A DNA stretch of 64,000 nucleotides, taken from the NCBI GenBank assembly GCA_010909165.1, contig VJWM01000107.1, positions 434,001 to 498,000 on the forward strand, read 5' to 3'. Of the stretch, positions 43,813-58,200 are shown piece after piece; the stretch's first letter is position 1, and each line of letters begins with the position of its first letter. A program made the translations under genes and the position numbers. The notes under the pieces are model-generated. The model saw only the letters and a program-made list of their open reading frames with translations. It was not told the DNA's origin and did no database searches. The stretch is from Anthoceros angustus (lineage: Eukaryota > Streptophyta > Anthocerotopsida > Anthocerotales > Anthocerotaceae).

Positions 43813-45575
43813 ATGGCAGCAATGCAGGGAGCAGGATCAGGCGCGCAGATGCAACCCTACGGCCAGGCGCCGTCACCGGTGTACAACAGAGTGGCAACGC
43901 CACCAACTGGAGCGGCAGGCCAAGGCATGGCAGCCCCCAGCAAGAAGAGGGGGCGGCCAACACCTGCAGCGGCTGTGGCGTCCACTGCAGCAGTGACTAA
44001 CAACGCCTACAAGGCTCAGGAGCTGGCTCCAGCTGCCCGCAGGAAGAAGCGCAAGGTGCAGGAAAAGCAGCTGCCAGAACGCATAGCAGCGCTGCTGCCG
44101 GAGTCCGCTATCTACACGCAGCTGCTGGAGTTCGAGGCTCGGGTGGACGCTGCTCTCACCCGCAAGAAGCTGGACATTCAGGAGGCTGTGAGGTAAAGGC
44201 TTGTCCGGTTGGAGCTACCCTTGTGCTATGTGCTCTGAAGCGTCTTTTGGCTTGGCAGTTCCAACTTGGCTGTGCTGCATGATTGATATGTTGGTGGTGG
44301 GTTGTTTGTGCGTGGAGTCTACATAGAAACCCGCCTCGAATGCAACGCACTCTTAGGATGTATATTTTCAATACCTACCACAACCAAGTGAATGATCACG
44401 CACAGAATTTGCCAGGGGGTAGACCGCAGGATGGACCGTCTTGGAATCTTAGAATTATGGGACGGCTTCTGGACGAAGCTGGGTTAGATTCTCAGACGGC
44501 TGCAAACCTGCCAAAGTTCTCTTCCTTTTTCAAGAAGATCTCAGTCAACTTGGATCCACTCTTGTACCCGGACAATCACACCATTATCTGGGATGGAGCA
44601 CGGACCAACAACTCTGTGGAGGGTTTTGAGATCAAGAGGAAGGGGGACAAGGAGTTCAATGTTAAGATTAAGCTAGAGCTCAGTTATAGTCCCGAAAGGT
44701 TCAAACTGTCGCAGAGTCTTGCTGAGCTTCTCGGGGTGGAGGTGGACACCAGGCCCAGGATCATAGCTGCACTATGGCAGTACATCAAGGGCAAAAAACT
44801 CCAGAATCCCTCTGACCCAACGGTCATCAACTGTGATCCACCATTGCGCAAGATTCTTGAGGACGATTCCATCAAGTTTGCTTATGTTGCCCAGAAACTG
44901 CATCCGCATCTTTCAACACCTCAACCCATTCAGCTTGAGCATCGCATCAAAGTCAGTGGCAGGAACCCTGCAGGTAACAAGTTTGTCCTGATCTTTGTAT
45001 CCTCAGGGGGAGGTAGTGTGTCCCTGCAGTTTTGGTTGGGCATAGATTTAGGTCATTGGCTATGTTGTGGCGCTCTTACTGACAGCCCGTTTTTCTTCTT
45101 TAGGGCAATCTTGCTACGATGTTTCAGTGGATGTTCCGGCTCCTCTGCAAAAGGAGATGAACAACTTTCTTGCAAACATTGAAAAGCACAGGGACATTGA
45201 CAACTACGACGACATCATCTGTGCCTCAATAAGGAAAATCAATGAGCACAGGAAGCGGAGAGCTTTCTTTCTTGGTTTCAGCAACTCCCCTGTGGATTTT
45301 ATCAACGGTTTAATTGCATCCCAAAGTAGAGATCTGAAAATGGTCAGTGGTCAACCAAACCGAAATGCCGAAAAGGAGCGTCGGTCGGACTTCTACAATC
45401 AGCCCTGGTATGTATCAGCTCCAGACTTTCACGCCTGCCTTGCCATATTTAACTCTCTGCTTTGAGATGGACCACTCACAATATTTCCTGTTTGTGTTGC
45501 AGGGTGGAAGATGCTGTCATTCGCTACCTAAATCGACGGCCAGTGAAGGGTGCCGATGGTCTTGGAAACTCTTGA
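43813..45575 (+). CDS. SWP73: SWI/SNF chromatin-remodelling subunit SWP73/BAF60 (SWIB domain)
   Basis: Four exons, 43813-44192, 44327-44973, 45104-45407 and 45503-45575, join in frame to 467 residues. The N-terminus is Gln/Gly/Pro/Ala-rich (disordered) with a basic patch (ARRKKRKVQEKQ). Next is the conserved N-terminal helical block (LPERIAALLPES). Exon 2 begins NPPRMQRTLRMYIFNTY, a hallmark of the family, and contains the SWIB domain (PERFKLSQSLAELLGV, then IIAALWQYIKGKKLQ and DPPLRKIL). The end is helical (KINEHRKRRAFFLGFSNSP). The protein is a core accessory subunit of nuclear BAF-type complexes and links remodelling to transcription factors. Assignment is secure. Confidence 0.93.
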
Positions 45576-46095
45576 TGTGGGATCAGCATTTCGATGGAGA
45601 CAAGCTGGCTGTCCGAAATCCTTACTGTTATGCTCGAATCTTGTCCTGTACCGATAAGTTCATAAATATGACCAGTACAATTCGGCAAACAGGCAGCGTC
45701 GAATCTGCGCCTGCCAAGTTAGAGATCACCATTGGTCTTTTTCTGCGGATGCTGAGGTTAGCGCATAGTGTGTAAGTTGTACGGTGAGGTTGTACAGTTG
45801 AGTCAGTTGACGCCCATGGCCTTTACTCAAAGTCCTCACACTTCTCCGAGTTTTCCGAGCCCCAAATCAGCATTTATGTACATACGCCACATTGCCTCCA
45901 CAATGGCATGTGCGTACAGGCAACGTTGTGTTTCATTGTTTACTTCCTAGCTTCCTCTGAAGGTGTTCCCAGGATGACACACTTAATCATCCAGTTCTAT
46001 GCTCGAGCTGCCGAGCTACTTGTAACAGTATTAAGCACATGGATAGGCAAAAGCTTGTGCGTGACCCAAGTCCAGGAACTTCCCAGTCAGTGACG
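45576..46095. other. Convergent 3' spacer
   Basis: This is tail-to-tail spacing between the SWP73 gene and the aminotransferase gene. It holds both 3' untranslated regions and no gene. Confidence 0.6.
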
Positions 46096-48445
<2,350 letters not shown>

Positions 48446-48708
48446 CTCGGTGAGTCAAGCCGGTGCGAGAGCTGGTGGAAGATGCGATGGGAGCACACGC
48501 AAATAATGCACCTCTGGAACCAGTTCTGTTATTCCGGTCTTGAGAAAAAGCGGGTCATCATGCTTTATGTACGAGTATCACCTAGACTGAAGATTCTATT
48601 CGGTGAAGAGAATTGCAATTTGTGTTTGTATCGCTTCCCACGGTGGAGCGAATTTGGAGTAACAGTGAAGAAAAAATAGAATAGTCTTACTCCGAGAAGT
48701 CTTTTCTC

Positions 48709-49425
48709 TCAGAGCTGAAATGGCACAGAATAGTGCACGAAACTAGCTTGGCAGATGCCCAGAATGCAGCCAGTCACTACATCCAGCAGGTAATGTCTAC
48801 CGAGTAGAACTCTTGAAGTTGCCGTCAGTAGAGCCCAAGCCGACAGTGTCCCAGTGAAGACCAAAGCAAGGACTGTAGCAAGCGAGGTCTGCCAGATGGG
48901 TTGAGCGGCCTGGGTGTTGGCGGAAAAGGTGAGAGATGTCGAAATAATGTGCTTCCACAAAGGAAGGTGCAGCCAGCAGTAGGTGGCAATGAGGAAGACT
49001 CTGGTGGAGTGACCACTGGGAAATGACCAATGGTCTACTGAGGCCACAACGAACATTCCCTTGGGATTGTACACTGGACGTGGCCTTCGAACCAAGAGCT
49101 TTAGGGAACCAACCACCGCCAGGTCGAGGAGGAACCCTAGGAAAAGATTGCGACTGAAGATCTTGAGGCTAAGATGCACAGCAAAGGGAGCCAGCCAGAT
49201 GGCTATAGTGACCGGGATCCAGAATCTGCCATCTCCAGAGTGCTCCAGAAGCTGAAGGTAGTAGCGATTCCATTTCAGGCCCTTCTGGTACAGTGAGCAG
49301 GACAGTGCTGTGTCGTGGTCCAGGATAGACGTCAGAAATGGAGGTGCCGGTTCATCCGAGTCAAGCTTGGGAGTTGTGGAGGGACTCGTGGGAGACAGGG
49401 AGGAGATGGCCTCGCAGTTGATCAT
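48709..49425 (-). CDS. PAP2-type lipid/isoprenoid diphosphate phosphatase (PLPP6-like)
   Basis: The protein has 238 residues in one exon. All three PAP2 signature motifs are present: motif 1 KLLVRRPRP, motif 2 PSGHSTRV with the catalytic His, and motif 3 SRVLLGRHYLLDV with the nucleophilic His. Helices around them (FWIPVTIAIWLAPFAVHLSL, TSLATVLALVFTGTLSAW) make an integral membrane protein, probably of the ER. Size and motif spacing match the PLPP6/PPAPDC2 group, which removes phosphate from isoprenoid diphosphates such as presqualene or farnesyl diphosphate. Its stop lies 264 bp from the start of the PAT gene on the same strand. Confidence 0.85.
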   Translation of the reverse strand: MINCEAISSLSPTSPSTTPKLDSDEPAPPFLTSILDHDTALSCSLYQKGLKWNRYYLQLLEHSGDGRFWIPVTIAIWLAPFAVHLSLKIFSRNLFLGFLLDLAVVGSLKLLVRRPRPVYNPKGMFVVASVDHWSFPSGHSTRVFLIATYCWLHLPLWKHIISTSLTFSANTQAAQPIWQTSLATVLALVFTGTLSAWALLTATSRVLLGRHYLLDVVTGCILGICQASFVHYSVPFQL

Positions 49426-50115
49426 CTTAACCTAGAAGAATTGCCGCTCCAAGACGATGAACAACCCTGCAGATCGCATGACAAGAAGAGTCAGCCAGCC
49501 CTGACTGCAGCTGCATGCACATCGCCAAGAGCCATACGCTCGGATCGTACCTGTGCAGACCGGGAGGGTAGCAGGATGGCCTTGCCGCCAGGACTCTCCT
49601 TCCCACAGCACAGAGCGGGCGTGCGAGAAATGGAGGCGAAGAGCCGTGGGGTTCTCCGTGAACGGGATCCGTTGGGACGGACGGAGAAAGCGGGGGCCGC
49701 AACGCTTGGCCTAAGCCCAAGGGACGCGACTACTGTCGACGGAGGCTGCCACCGCTCTCCTTGAAGCTGGAGATCGCGAGAGCGCAGGAAGGCTCTCCTT
49801 AGGCGCGCAATTCCTCCCACTGTCTCCCGTCTTAGCAGTCTGTTCTTGCTTCCGGAGAGCAGGCAGGTATAGCAAGATCACACACCACATTCCCGCCCCG
49901 GCTTAAGCAACCTGCAACGTTTTTTCCAGCACCATCAGACCCAGAATTAGCCAGTTGCAACGATAGCAAGAATCCTCGCACTGGACCGCACAGACCCGAC
50001 ATACCCGACACCGGGTCTCCCTCAGCTGCCTCAACCAGGGCAGACATCCTATCCTGCCATCCCTCCGCATCTGCCTGCTTAAATCGGCGCCATACGTCTT
50101 GCCTCCCACAGCACC
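49426..50115. other. Upstream region of the phosphatase gene
   Basis: No gene supported. It is moderately GC-rich and probably holds the phosphatase 5' leader and promoter. Confidence 0.4.
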
Positions 50116-50185
50116 ATGCATTCATCGGAGGTGCAGAACTTGCCTGACGGGTACTGGACGCCTTGGCAGCCAGGACTGCCCAAGC

Positions 50186-50572
50186 ATGGGGGAGAGGCAT
50201 GCTAGAGCAGGCGAGGGCCCATGGAAGTCTCGAAGGCGGGGGGAGAGAGAGCAGGAAACGGCGCAGCGGTACGCTACACAGGGCGGGCGTCGCAGAGGCG
50301 CTGGCAGTAGCCAGAAGGAGAAGCGCCGGAGGTGCAGGAGCCGCAGCAGAGATCCCAGGCCGTCCAGGAAGGAAATCGAGCGAGCAGGTGCTGCCGCTGC
50401 CGATGTGGGCAGTAGCAAGGAAGACAGGCAGCGCCGGAGCTTGCCCACTGTGAGCAGCAACAAGAGGAAGAGAGCCGAGGGGTCCGAGTCGCCGCAGAGG
50501 CGGGGGCGATCCAGGAGCCGGGCTCCGGTCGTGAACACCACCCAGCCAGCCCCTGCTGCTTCTCTAGCATGA
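50186..50572 (+). CDS. Possible Arg/Ser-rich basic protein
   Basis: A frame from an ATG near 50186 to the stop at 50572 encodes a strongly basic, RS-rich protein (RRCRSRSRDPRPSRKEIER, then RRGRSRSRAPVVNT). There is no RNA-recognition domain. An overlapping upstream short frame, MHSSEVQNLPDGYWTPWQPG (50116), could be a uORF or first exon. RS-rich proteins often act in splicing, but low-complexity GC-rich DNA can look like this by chance. Low confidence. Confidence 0.35.
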   Translation: MGERHARAGEGPWKSRRRGEREQETAQRYATQGGRRRGAGSSQKEKRRRCRSRSRDPRPSRKEIERAGAAAADVGSSKEDRQRRSLPTVSSNKRKRAEGSESPQRRGRSRSRAPVVNTTQPAPAASLA

Positions 50573-50931
50573 GAGGGTGAGGTGGAGCAGGGTCGCAGCA
50601 AGGACGGACATTTCTGGAGTCTCCTGTCTCTTGTGGGTACCTGGTAGGGCTGGGGAATCGTCATAGGCTTTCCCGAGAACTTGTGACAACATCTGGAACA
50701 TGCTAGAGCTGCGCACAGTCTCATCACCTTAATGACTAACCAGACCTTTGTTTGTAAAGGTGCTATTGCCTATATCGTGCTTTCTCACCATCGCCTTCAC
50801 CTCCAGATTCTCCACAACCCAATTCCCATAAACCAATCGACCTTCAACTTTCCTTGTGTTCATTGGGAAAGATACAGAGCTCTCTACATCTGCTGTTGAG
50901 CACGACACTTTAGCTAAGACAAGGAAGCAAG

Positions 50932-51864
50932 ATGTATGCGGTAGGAGACAGCCGGCAGAAGGCATGTCAGGAGAGCGGGCGATACTTCTCTTCGGACTCC
51001 AACTTCGCCTTGCCCAAGAAGCTGACGCAGTGTACAGTGTGCAGTCACTTCGGGCTGAGCACAACTGCCAAGTTCTGCAATGTGTGCAGCCAGTATGGAA
51101 TCATACGGAAGAACGATGGCCCCAGGATTGTGAGGGAGCCTCAGACGACGGATGTTCCTCTCTTCTGCAAGGAGTGCAGTCAGTACGTGCTATCGTCGTC
51201 TGGGCGATTCTGCCTGGCTTGCAGCCAGCATGATGGCTATGGCGTCCTGCCTGCAGACGATGACTACGCTTCAGACCCTCCCAGACTCCGCACCAGAGGC
51301 TGCTTCAGGAATGAGGAAGACTACGCCAGGTTTCTCGAGACATGCAGCAACAAGCGCACTCAGGAGGCCGATGCCGCTGATGACTTCACTCCCAAGGGGC
51401 ATGCCTGGGGTGGAGACCATGTGTATGAGGTAGGCAATGGCAGAAGCCGTGGACGTGACGACGGGTATGAAGTGTCACAGAGCCGAGGCCGTGTGGCTGA
51501 TAGATCCCCCCAAAGCAGGGGACGGTACAACATGTATGGGGATCCGAGTGGGCAGGAGAGGGGAGGAAGCAAATCAAGAGGCAACCGTGATGGCTCGGGA
51601 GGTTATGGAGGAGTGCAGGATGCTATGGCCAGAATGGTAGCCTGCTATGGGGCCAAAACCAGTCACCTGGCCAGAAGAACTGGCCGAGAGCTTCCTCGGG
51701 GTCGATCCCCATCACGGTCACCTCGAACTGGCAGATTTGGAATGAGTAAAATGCAAATGCCCACTTCTGCCCATTCAATGAACACCTGTGCCGATCACGG
51801 TTTGGCTATACCTGTTGCTCCCTGCTTGCGCGCATGTACTGCCCATGGCTTGCCGTTGGGCTGA
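50932..51864 (+). CDS. Tandem CX2CX11CX2C zinc-ribbon-like protein with RG/RS-rich tail
   Basis: The protein has 310 residues in one exon. Two Cys4 motifs with identical spacing occur near residues 34-52 and 79-97: CTVCSHFGLSTTAKFCNVC and CKECSQYVLSSSGRFCLAC. Both are followed by SQ. The repeated CxxCS...LS...FCxxCSQ pattern shows an internal duplication and suggests two zinc ribbons. The middle is acidic (DDDYASDPPR). The second half is rich in Gly, Arg and Ser (SRGRDDGYEVSQSRGRV; GRSPSRSPRTGRF), typical of RNA-binding or condensate proteins. The end has more Cys (NTCADHGL, CLRACTAHGL). I do not recognise a family. Confidence 0.6.
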   Translation: MYAVGDSRQKACQESGRYFSSDSNFALPKKLTQCTVCSHFGLSTTAKFCNVCSQYGIIRKNDGPRIVREPQTTDVPLFCKECSQYVLSSSGRFCLACSQHDGYGVLPADDDYASDPPRLRTRGCFRNEEDYARFLETCSNKRTQEADAADDFTPKGHAWGGDHVYEVGNGRSRGRDDGYEVSQSRGRVADRSPQSRGRYNMYGDPSGQERGGSKSRGNRDGSGGYGGVQDAMARMVACYGAKTSHLARRTGRELPRGRSPSRSPRTGRFGMSKMQMPTSAHSMNTCADHGLAIPVAPCLRACTAHGLPLG

Positions 51865-52264
51865 TTCATGCTGATGGTTCGTTTGAGGATGTACCTTGAG
51901 TGAGTATCATAACGAGAGTCCTCAAAAAGCACATGAAAGTCACAGCTCACAGCTTTGGATGCGAAGCACAAAGAAAGCCTTCCACCTAAGTGAGAGAGCA
52001 AACCATTTCGATAATTGCACGCCCCTTTAATCCTTTAATCAGGAGCCAACAACCAAAACCATACGAGGTGACGGAATATTTGCACAGGAAAATCGATTGC
52101 GCAATACAGTCAAAACTGTGCAACCAAGATACAAAGCCTCCAAAGCCACACGTAACTCTTGAAAGTAGGTATGAGGCGAAGCCAGCAGCCGGACAAAGGT
52201 TGTGCACAAGGACGTACTGATGCCTGCAATCTCATTGATCAATCTTCGCCCATTTACCGCAAGC
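51865..52264. other. Convergent 3' spacer
   Basis: It lies between the stop of the Cys4 protein gene and the TERT stop on the other strand. No gene seen. Confidence 0.5.
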
Positions 52265-55200
52265 TCAGTACTTGATTGACTTGAACATACAAGATCGCCT
52301 GTCATCTACTGCGGAGCTTAGATGCAAGGAGGAAGGCATTTCAGAATATTTCCTTGCACTAAGCTCTGTTTCTATCAATAAAATCAGCTGCTTGTGGCCA
52401 CATTGCTTCCTTAACAGAACCTTTCGGAAGGCTGTCCAGCCCAACCATTCCATCTCCTGCAGAGGGAATGAAAAGCATGGCAGGAAACTGGAGATGCGGC
52501 CCATGGCATGCATGCGCTGCTTCACGAGTCGATGCATGTACCTACAGAATTGACAGTTGGACCTCATGTAAGTTTCATACTATATCGTCGGAAAACATAT
52601 ACAACAACAGCATGCAAGAAAGGAAATGACCTGATTGTTGTCCAAATAGCCTTGAACAAGAATGTAGGATTGCAAGCACCAACTCGAGGCATTGCACGCA
52701 CATAGGCGTGAAACTTCATTGCACACAGCAGGAACGCTTGATATGCATTCAACCTCACTGTAGCCGGTGAGTTGATGTTCAAATCGTAGAACAGCGGATG
52801 ACATTTTGGTCTCATAAACTGACACAGTTTGATCACTAGATGGTTTCCTTGATTGTTCTCCACCACTACTGTCAATGAAGATGCAATGTGCTCTCCACAA
52901 TATCTGTCAAAACATCCGCTGGTTTATCACCACTGGAACAGGACGACCTAGAAACCTTGTAGAAATTTGAAATCCAGCTCCACAACCATACGGACAGCAA
53001 CCAGCAACACCACGACACCTCATGCATACCTGGTATAATCAGCTTGGATTTCAAGCGTGTAACAGTTGACAAGTAGTCCACACCATCGCATGAAACGTGC
53101 TCCATCTTCAGTCTGATAGACATCCATAGGAATGAACTGCTCATTGCAATACATGTCAAAGCTCACCGCAGTTTTCCTCTTGTTTGCATGGCATCCATAC
53201 TCCTCAAATCCATTGTGCATTTTATCCACATACAAGGAAACCTGCGCTTGAGAGGTAGAGATGAACAGAGAATCATCAATAAGCCGAAGTAACAAAAAAT
53301 TGGCTGCATTTGTAGCCACAGCAGGCACAAAATCTGGTCCAGTATTTGCCACATCTGTCAACATCACCTTGCTCTGACAAATGTTTCTACCTCCACCACA
53401 GCCAGACTCCACCAAAGCAGAGTCAGCACCTTTCTCTAAAGAACACTTGACCAGATTGTCTAGAGAGGGCGCCATCAAGGAACTTTCCCTTTCACCCTCA
53501 GAGGGAAATGGGTGCTCTGTAACATGCCCATTGCAATTTGGCTCCAAAAACTTCTGGAGACAGGGTAGAAGACAATGTCGGTCCAGATGGCCATAAAATA
53601 GGCAACAAAGTAGAGACGACACCACACTCCCTTGTGGGATTCCCACTGTCTGCACATAAAATTTAGATCCAACCTGTAAGATATTTTTTCTCACGTGATC
53701 ATCCAGCATGGCAAGGATCCTTTCTCGGCATAAAGTAGCAAAGAAAACCTGCCACAAAACACGTGAACTTCCTCAACATCTTCAAGTTTATCTGGAAAAG
53801 TCAGAAAACAAAGAAGGAAACAGGCCTACCTGGTCTGCATAAATACTATTTTGAGATTTGCTCGTCAAAGATGAAGCGAAATCAATGAAGTTCTGATGCT
53901 CTCCCCAGGTAGTGCAAGCCCTTTCATGGCAGACTCTCACACCACCAACTGTTGGAACAACCGAAACGTAACGGCGCACCGTATACTGTTTTTGTTGTAA
54001 AAACTTGCTCACTATGTCACATAGCTTTGGCTGCTGGATTGTATCAAAAGCTTTTGCAACATCACATATCCCAAAAAATAAACGCGGCAGCCCATGTCCC
54101 GAGCTTTTCAGTTGCATAACAAAAGGGACGAGCTTCATGTAGGTGTCATTGTAGCCAAAGACAGAACATCCTAGATCCTCAGCATGCGACACCTGCTCAG
54201 ATTTTAGACAGCTGTGAACATCTCGAAGGACTGTATTGACAGGCTTGAAAACGAGTTGGAATTTTCTCCCCAGATGCCGGGAAAGATTCTGTCCACTCCT
54301 GGAGCCATTAGTTTCTCTCTCATGAATGGGTTGTCCTACCTGGCCGAATACCTCCTTGAAGGTAAGGGGCTCTTTTTGAATATCAGACCTGACTGTACAG
54401 CGCGATGGAGCTCCAAGGTTTAATATTGGCCTCACCCCGTTCTCTTTGGGTAGAAACCTGATTTTTGAAAACCCAAGGATCTTTTTCTTCAGTGTGGAAG
54501 CCAGACAGCTGGGACTGACCACCTTGAAGCTGGTGTCAACAAGGTCCTTCAAAGCTGTAGACTTTATCCTCGCCCACACTGGCTTCCGATAATAGAATAC
54601 ATCTCTTCTATGGTTCTCATTCTCTGTGACGTAGAAGTGTGCACGAAGGAGAGGTCCCACAAAGCGAGTAAAATACCAAGAGCACCATAGTTCTACGGTC
54701 CTCCTTGTTGGTGCCTTCAGGAAAGGCTTCTGTGTACCGTGTTGAACACCTTCATGCCAGCCAAACCCTTGCATTCCAAGCCTGAAGAAGAAGTGTGTTA
54801 AAGAGAACTTTTCATGTCTTCGAAGAGAGATGAACCTGGCAAGGCTTCTCCGGAGAGCTCTCCTACTCTTATTGCAGCCAAGCAGTTGTGCAGGAATAAC
54901 TCTTCGAGACACAGCCCAGATGAAGGCTACCACCTGTGTGTGAGAGCAAAAGCTTGCGATGAGCTCCTCCTGAGAAAGTTGACAGTTCTTTTGCTCTCCA
55001 GAGTCTTCATTATTCGCGTTAACCTCCCCACCGACCATAGTCTCCAACAGGGGAGAGCCACAGGTTGAAGTGCTGACAGGTCTACTTGTGCTGTCTTGAT
55101 GTAGTCCACCTGTTACTTTGTCACATGCCATTTGCTGGGCACCTGTCACCTCTTCCTCCCTTAGATCAGAGTCTTCAATGTCTGTGCTTACAGCACTTGT

Positions 55201-58200
55201 TGGATTATGTGAGCTCGGCCTAGATAATTGATTGGTTTTTGGGTGATGGACAAATTGCTGCTGGGCACTTGTCACCTCGTCCTCCCTTAAATCACAGTCT
55301 TCAATGTCTGTGCTTACAGGGTCGGTACTGACACTCCCAAGCGTATCAACGCCAGATGTTGGATTATTTGAGACTAGCACGGCCATTTGAGCACAATAAC
55401 TTGAGTCTATGAAAGACCATCCTCCACCATCAGCTGATTGATTGCAAGCTTGCTTGCTGTGAATATTCACACAAGTATCTCTATGCCCTGCTTCCTTCTT
55501 CATTGACGTGTCCTGAACCAGCCTGAACCATATAAGTACTCACTGATCTCATATTATTTCACTCCATTGGAAGACAGATTCATGGGGGGGCCACATCCTT
55601 AGAGGAAAGTACCTGGCTCTTCGAGATCAGAACCTCGGCCGCAGAAGAAAAAGCAGGAGGGTCTGCCACCTTGTGAACGGGTCTCCTTGGGAGTGGGCAG
55701 TGTCTATCAAGTAATAGAGCATACCGACACTTCCTTGAGTTCTGCAACATCCTTTTCAGGAGACCTCGGATTGGAGAAGCAGTCCTGAACCACACCAGTA
55801 CCAACCACTGGGCTGTGAGCCTTTGAGATCACAATAAGTACGTATGAATTTTCTTTCAAAACAAGATTGAAAAACACAGCCATAGTAGCATGATATTTAC
55901 AACGATCCTCTCCGTTCACTTTGTCCAGTCTCTGTTACTACTAATGAAGGTAGTTCATCCTGTCGCCCAAAGATTGCCTGGAAGAGCTGCAAAGCACCTT
56001 CATTGTTTGGTCGTACGGCATTAAGAATGTCTGGCAAGATGTCAAGCTTGCACACCCAGAAAGCACCTATGGCTGGAAGACTTTATGAAGCATAATCAAA
56101 TTGAAATTCAAACTAGATTAGGATACGCTTCAGCGGTAGACCAGCATGGTGAGCAAAAGCAGAACTGTAGAAAATACTGGAGCGGTCAACTTTGTTGCGA
56201 AATTTGTTGGCCTGGTTAGTGGTTCGCACTGAAGGACTGGACAAGTTACATGAGTGGTCCCTTCTGCTATTCACAGGCTCACTTTGCTTGCACCCCCAGC
56301 TTTCTGGACAACAATCAAGAGGAATAGAACAACTGAAGTACATAGGGTTTGTACCCTCGGTTCCTTCCATATGGTGGCCAACCCTGTCCAGGGTCTGTAA
56401 CGATTTGCAGTCACTTCTTGTTGTGACCAGAGATGGAACACTCCCAGACAATAGCAGCTGACCCACTTCCACATCAGCTGCAGTTGAATTGGCTTTTGAC
56501 TGGGTGATTCCTTCTTTCGACAACTGTGACAGTAGACATAATTATCACCATTTCAGACAACAATGCATTGACCTGTTGACCCAATCACATGCTGAAAACG
56601 GAACCATCAATATGTTGCGAGTAAAAGAAAGAAGGCACCTGCAGACAACAATGCATTGACCTGTTGACCCAATCACATGCTGAAAACGGAACCATCAATA
56701 TGTTGTGAGTGAAAGGAAGAAGGCACATGAGAGGACATACCTGGTCAGATATACTTTGCTCCAACTTTGCTGCTTTTCGTCGCTGCCAGCTCGAAGGTCG
56801 TGTGCGCTTTTTCGATCTGGTTAACACAGCCCCAGTAGATACCACTGCACCTGTGGAAGTGCCAGATCTTTGCACATACCTCTTGTGGTAAAGTTCTGGT
56901 CTGCTTCCCTCGCACTGCCCTGCTACCTTACCAGACAGGGATTCCATCTTACAATGCTCCGCAGTTTCAGCACTTCCTGAAAAGGACAGAGACTCCAATT
57001 CAATGTCTTCACTGCCACATTCCCAAACATTCGTCCCCTGCACAATTCCTGTCATTCTTTTGTCCATATGTGTACAATGAGTTGAACCAGAATTGACCTC
57101 ATTAGGCTTTGGAGCTTCTCCTTCGCCAGCTTTGTGCAGTGTTCCCAAACAGTCTCTCTTTGCCCAGGCCCTCGCACGCTTTGGTGCTTGCCCAGCAGGC
57201 CCAGCAGACACATCATCACCAGCATCTCCACTCATCCTCTTTCTTTTCACTCCTCGCTGGGTCCTACCATCAACGCTGCATCGTGTAGAGTCTTTTGGTA
57301 GCCTTTTTAATCTTTCACTCCTCAACAGGGACGGCTGACCAGGTTTGAGCTTTGGTGGCACCTTCGAGGAAACTGCATAGATCGCAGGCCCCGTAACTTG
57401 AAGGAAGCAGTTACCAGGAAGGGAGATGAAAAGGGACGCATTTGAAAGGAGGTACAGCATGATCATATCCCCTACCTGTTATTAAATGCGTGAGGCACCT
57501 CAGAAACTTGATCCACATTCCAACTCTAAACTGCACGATCCTATGTCCATGGGCAATATTGCCTACTCGGCATCTATCTCTTTCAGAAACTGGAAGCAAC
57601 ACAGGAGCGCAGAATGGGAAAGTACCCGAGACAGGAGTGTGAGCCAGGGCTCAGACGTCAGAATGTCAACAGTTGTGTTTCTAAACACACATTCCAGGCC
57701 TCGAGGAGCATCCAGTTTCGTGTGGGCAGCACCTCCAGCTCGAAGCTGCAGAGGAAAATGAACCCGTGAGTAAGCCATAGTAATACAAGTCACAGACATC
57801 AAACGGAAGTGGCGAAGTAGCCACCTTGCGGTAACCAGCACAAAGCACATGATCTGGTCTGTCTCTCTGCCGAAACTGCAGCTCTATAACCCTATCCACG
57901 ACCTGCAATCCACCAAACGCCAACCAAGTGCAAATTAGGAACGTGGACCATCCCGAATCCTCCGATGACAACAACGGGCTCTTTGCCCAAATTCTTGCGA
58001 ACGTGGACACGACGAGAGTGCATGACGCCGGAATCGCCCATCAGACTGAAATTGAACTGCTCCCCACAACCACCCAAAATTGGAAGATTTCATCTGTGAG
58101 GCGGAATTCACCTCTCGTTGCGTCCACCTTTGACGAAAATCAATCCTGCCCAGATGTGGTGCGCCTTCCCCAAGAATTCCGTAAGTATTATGCAGGAGAT

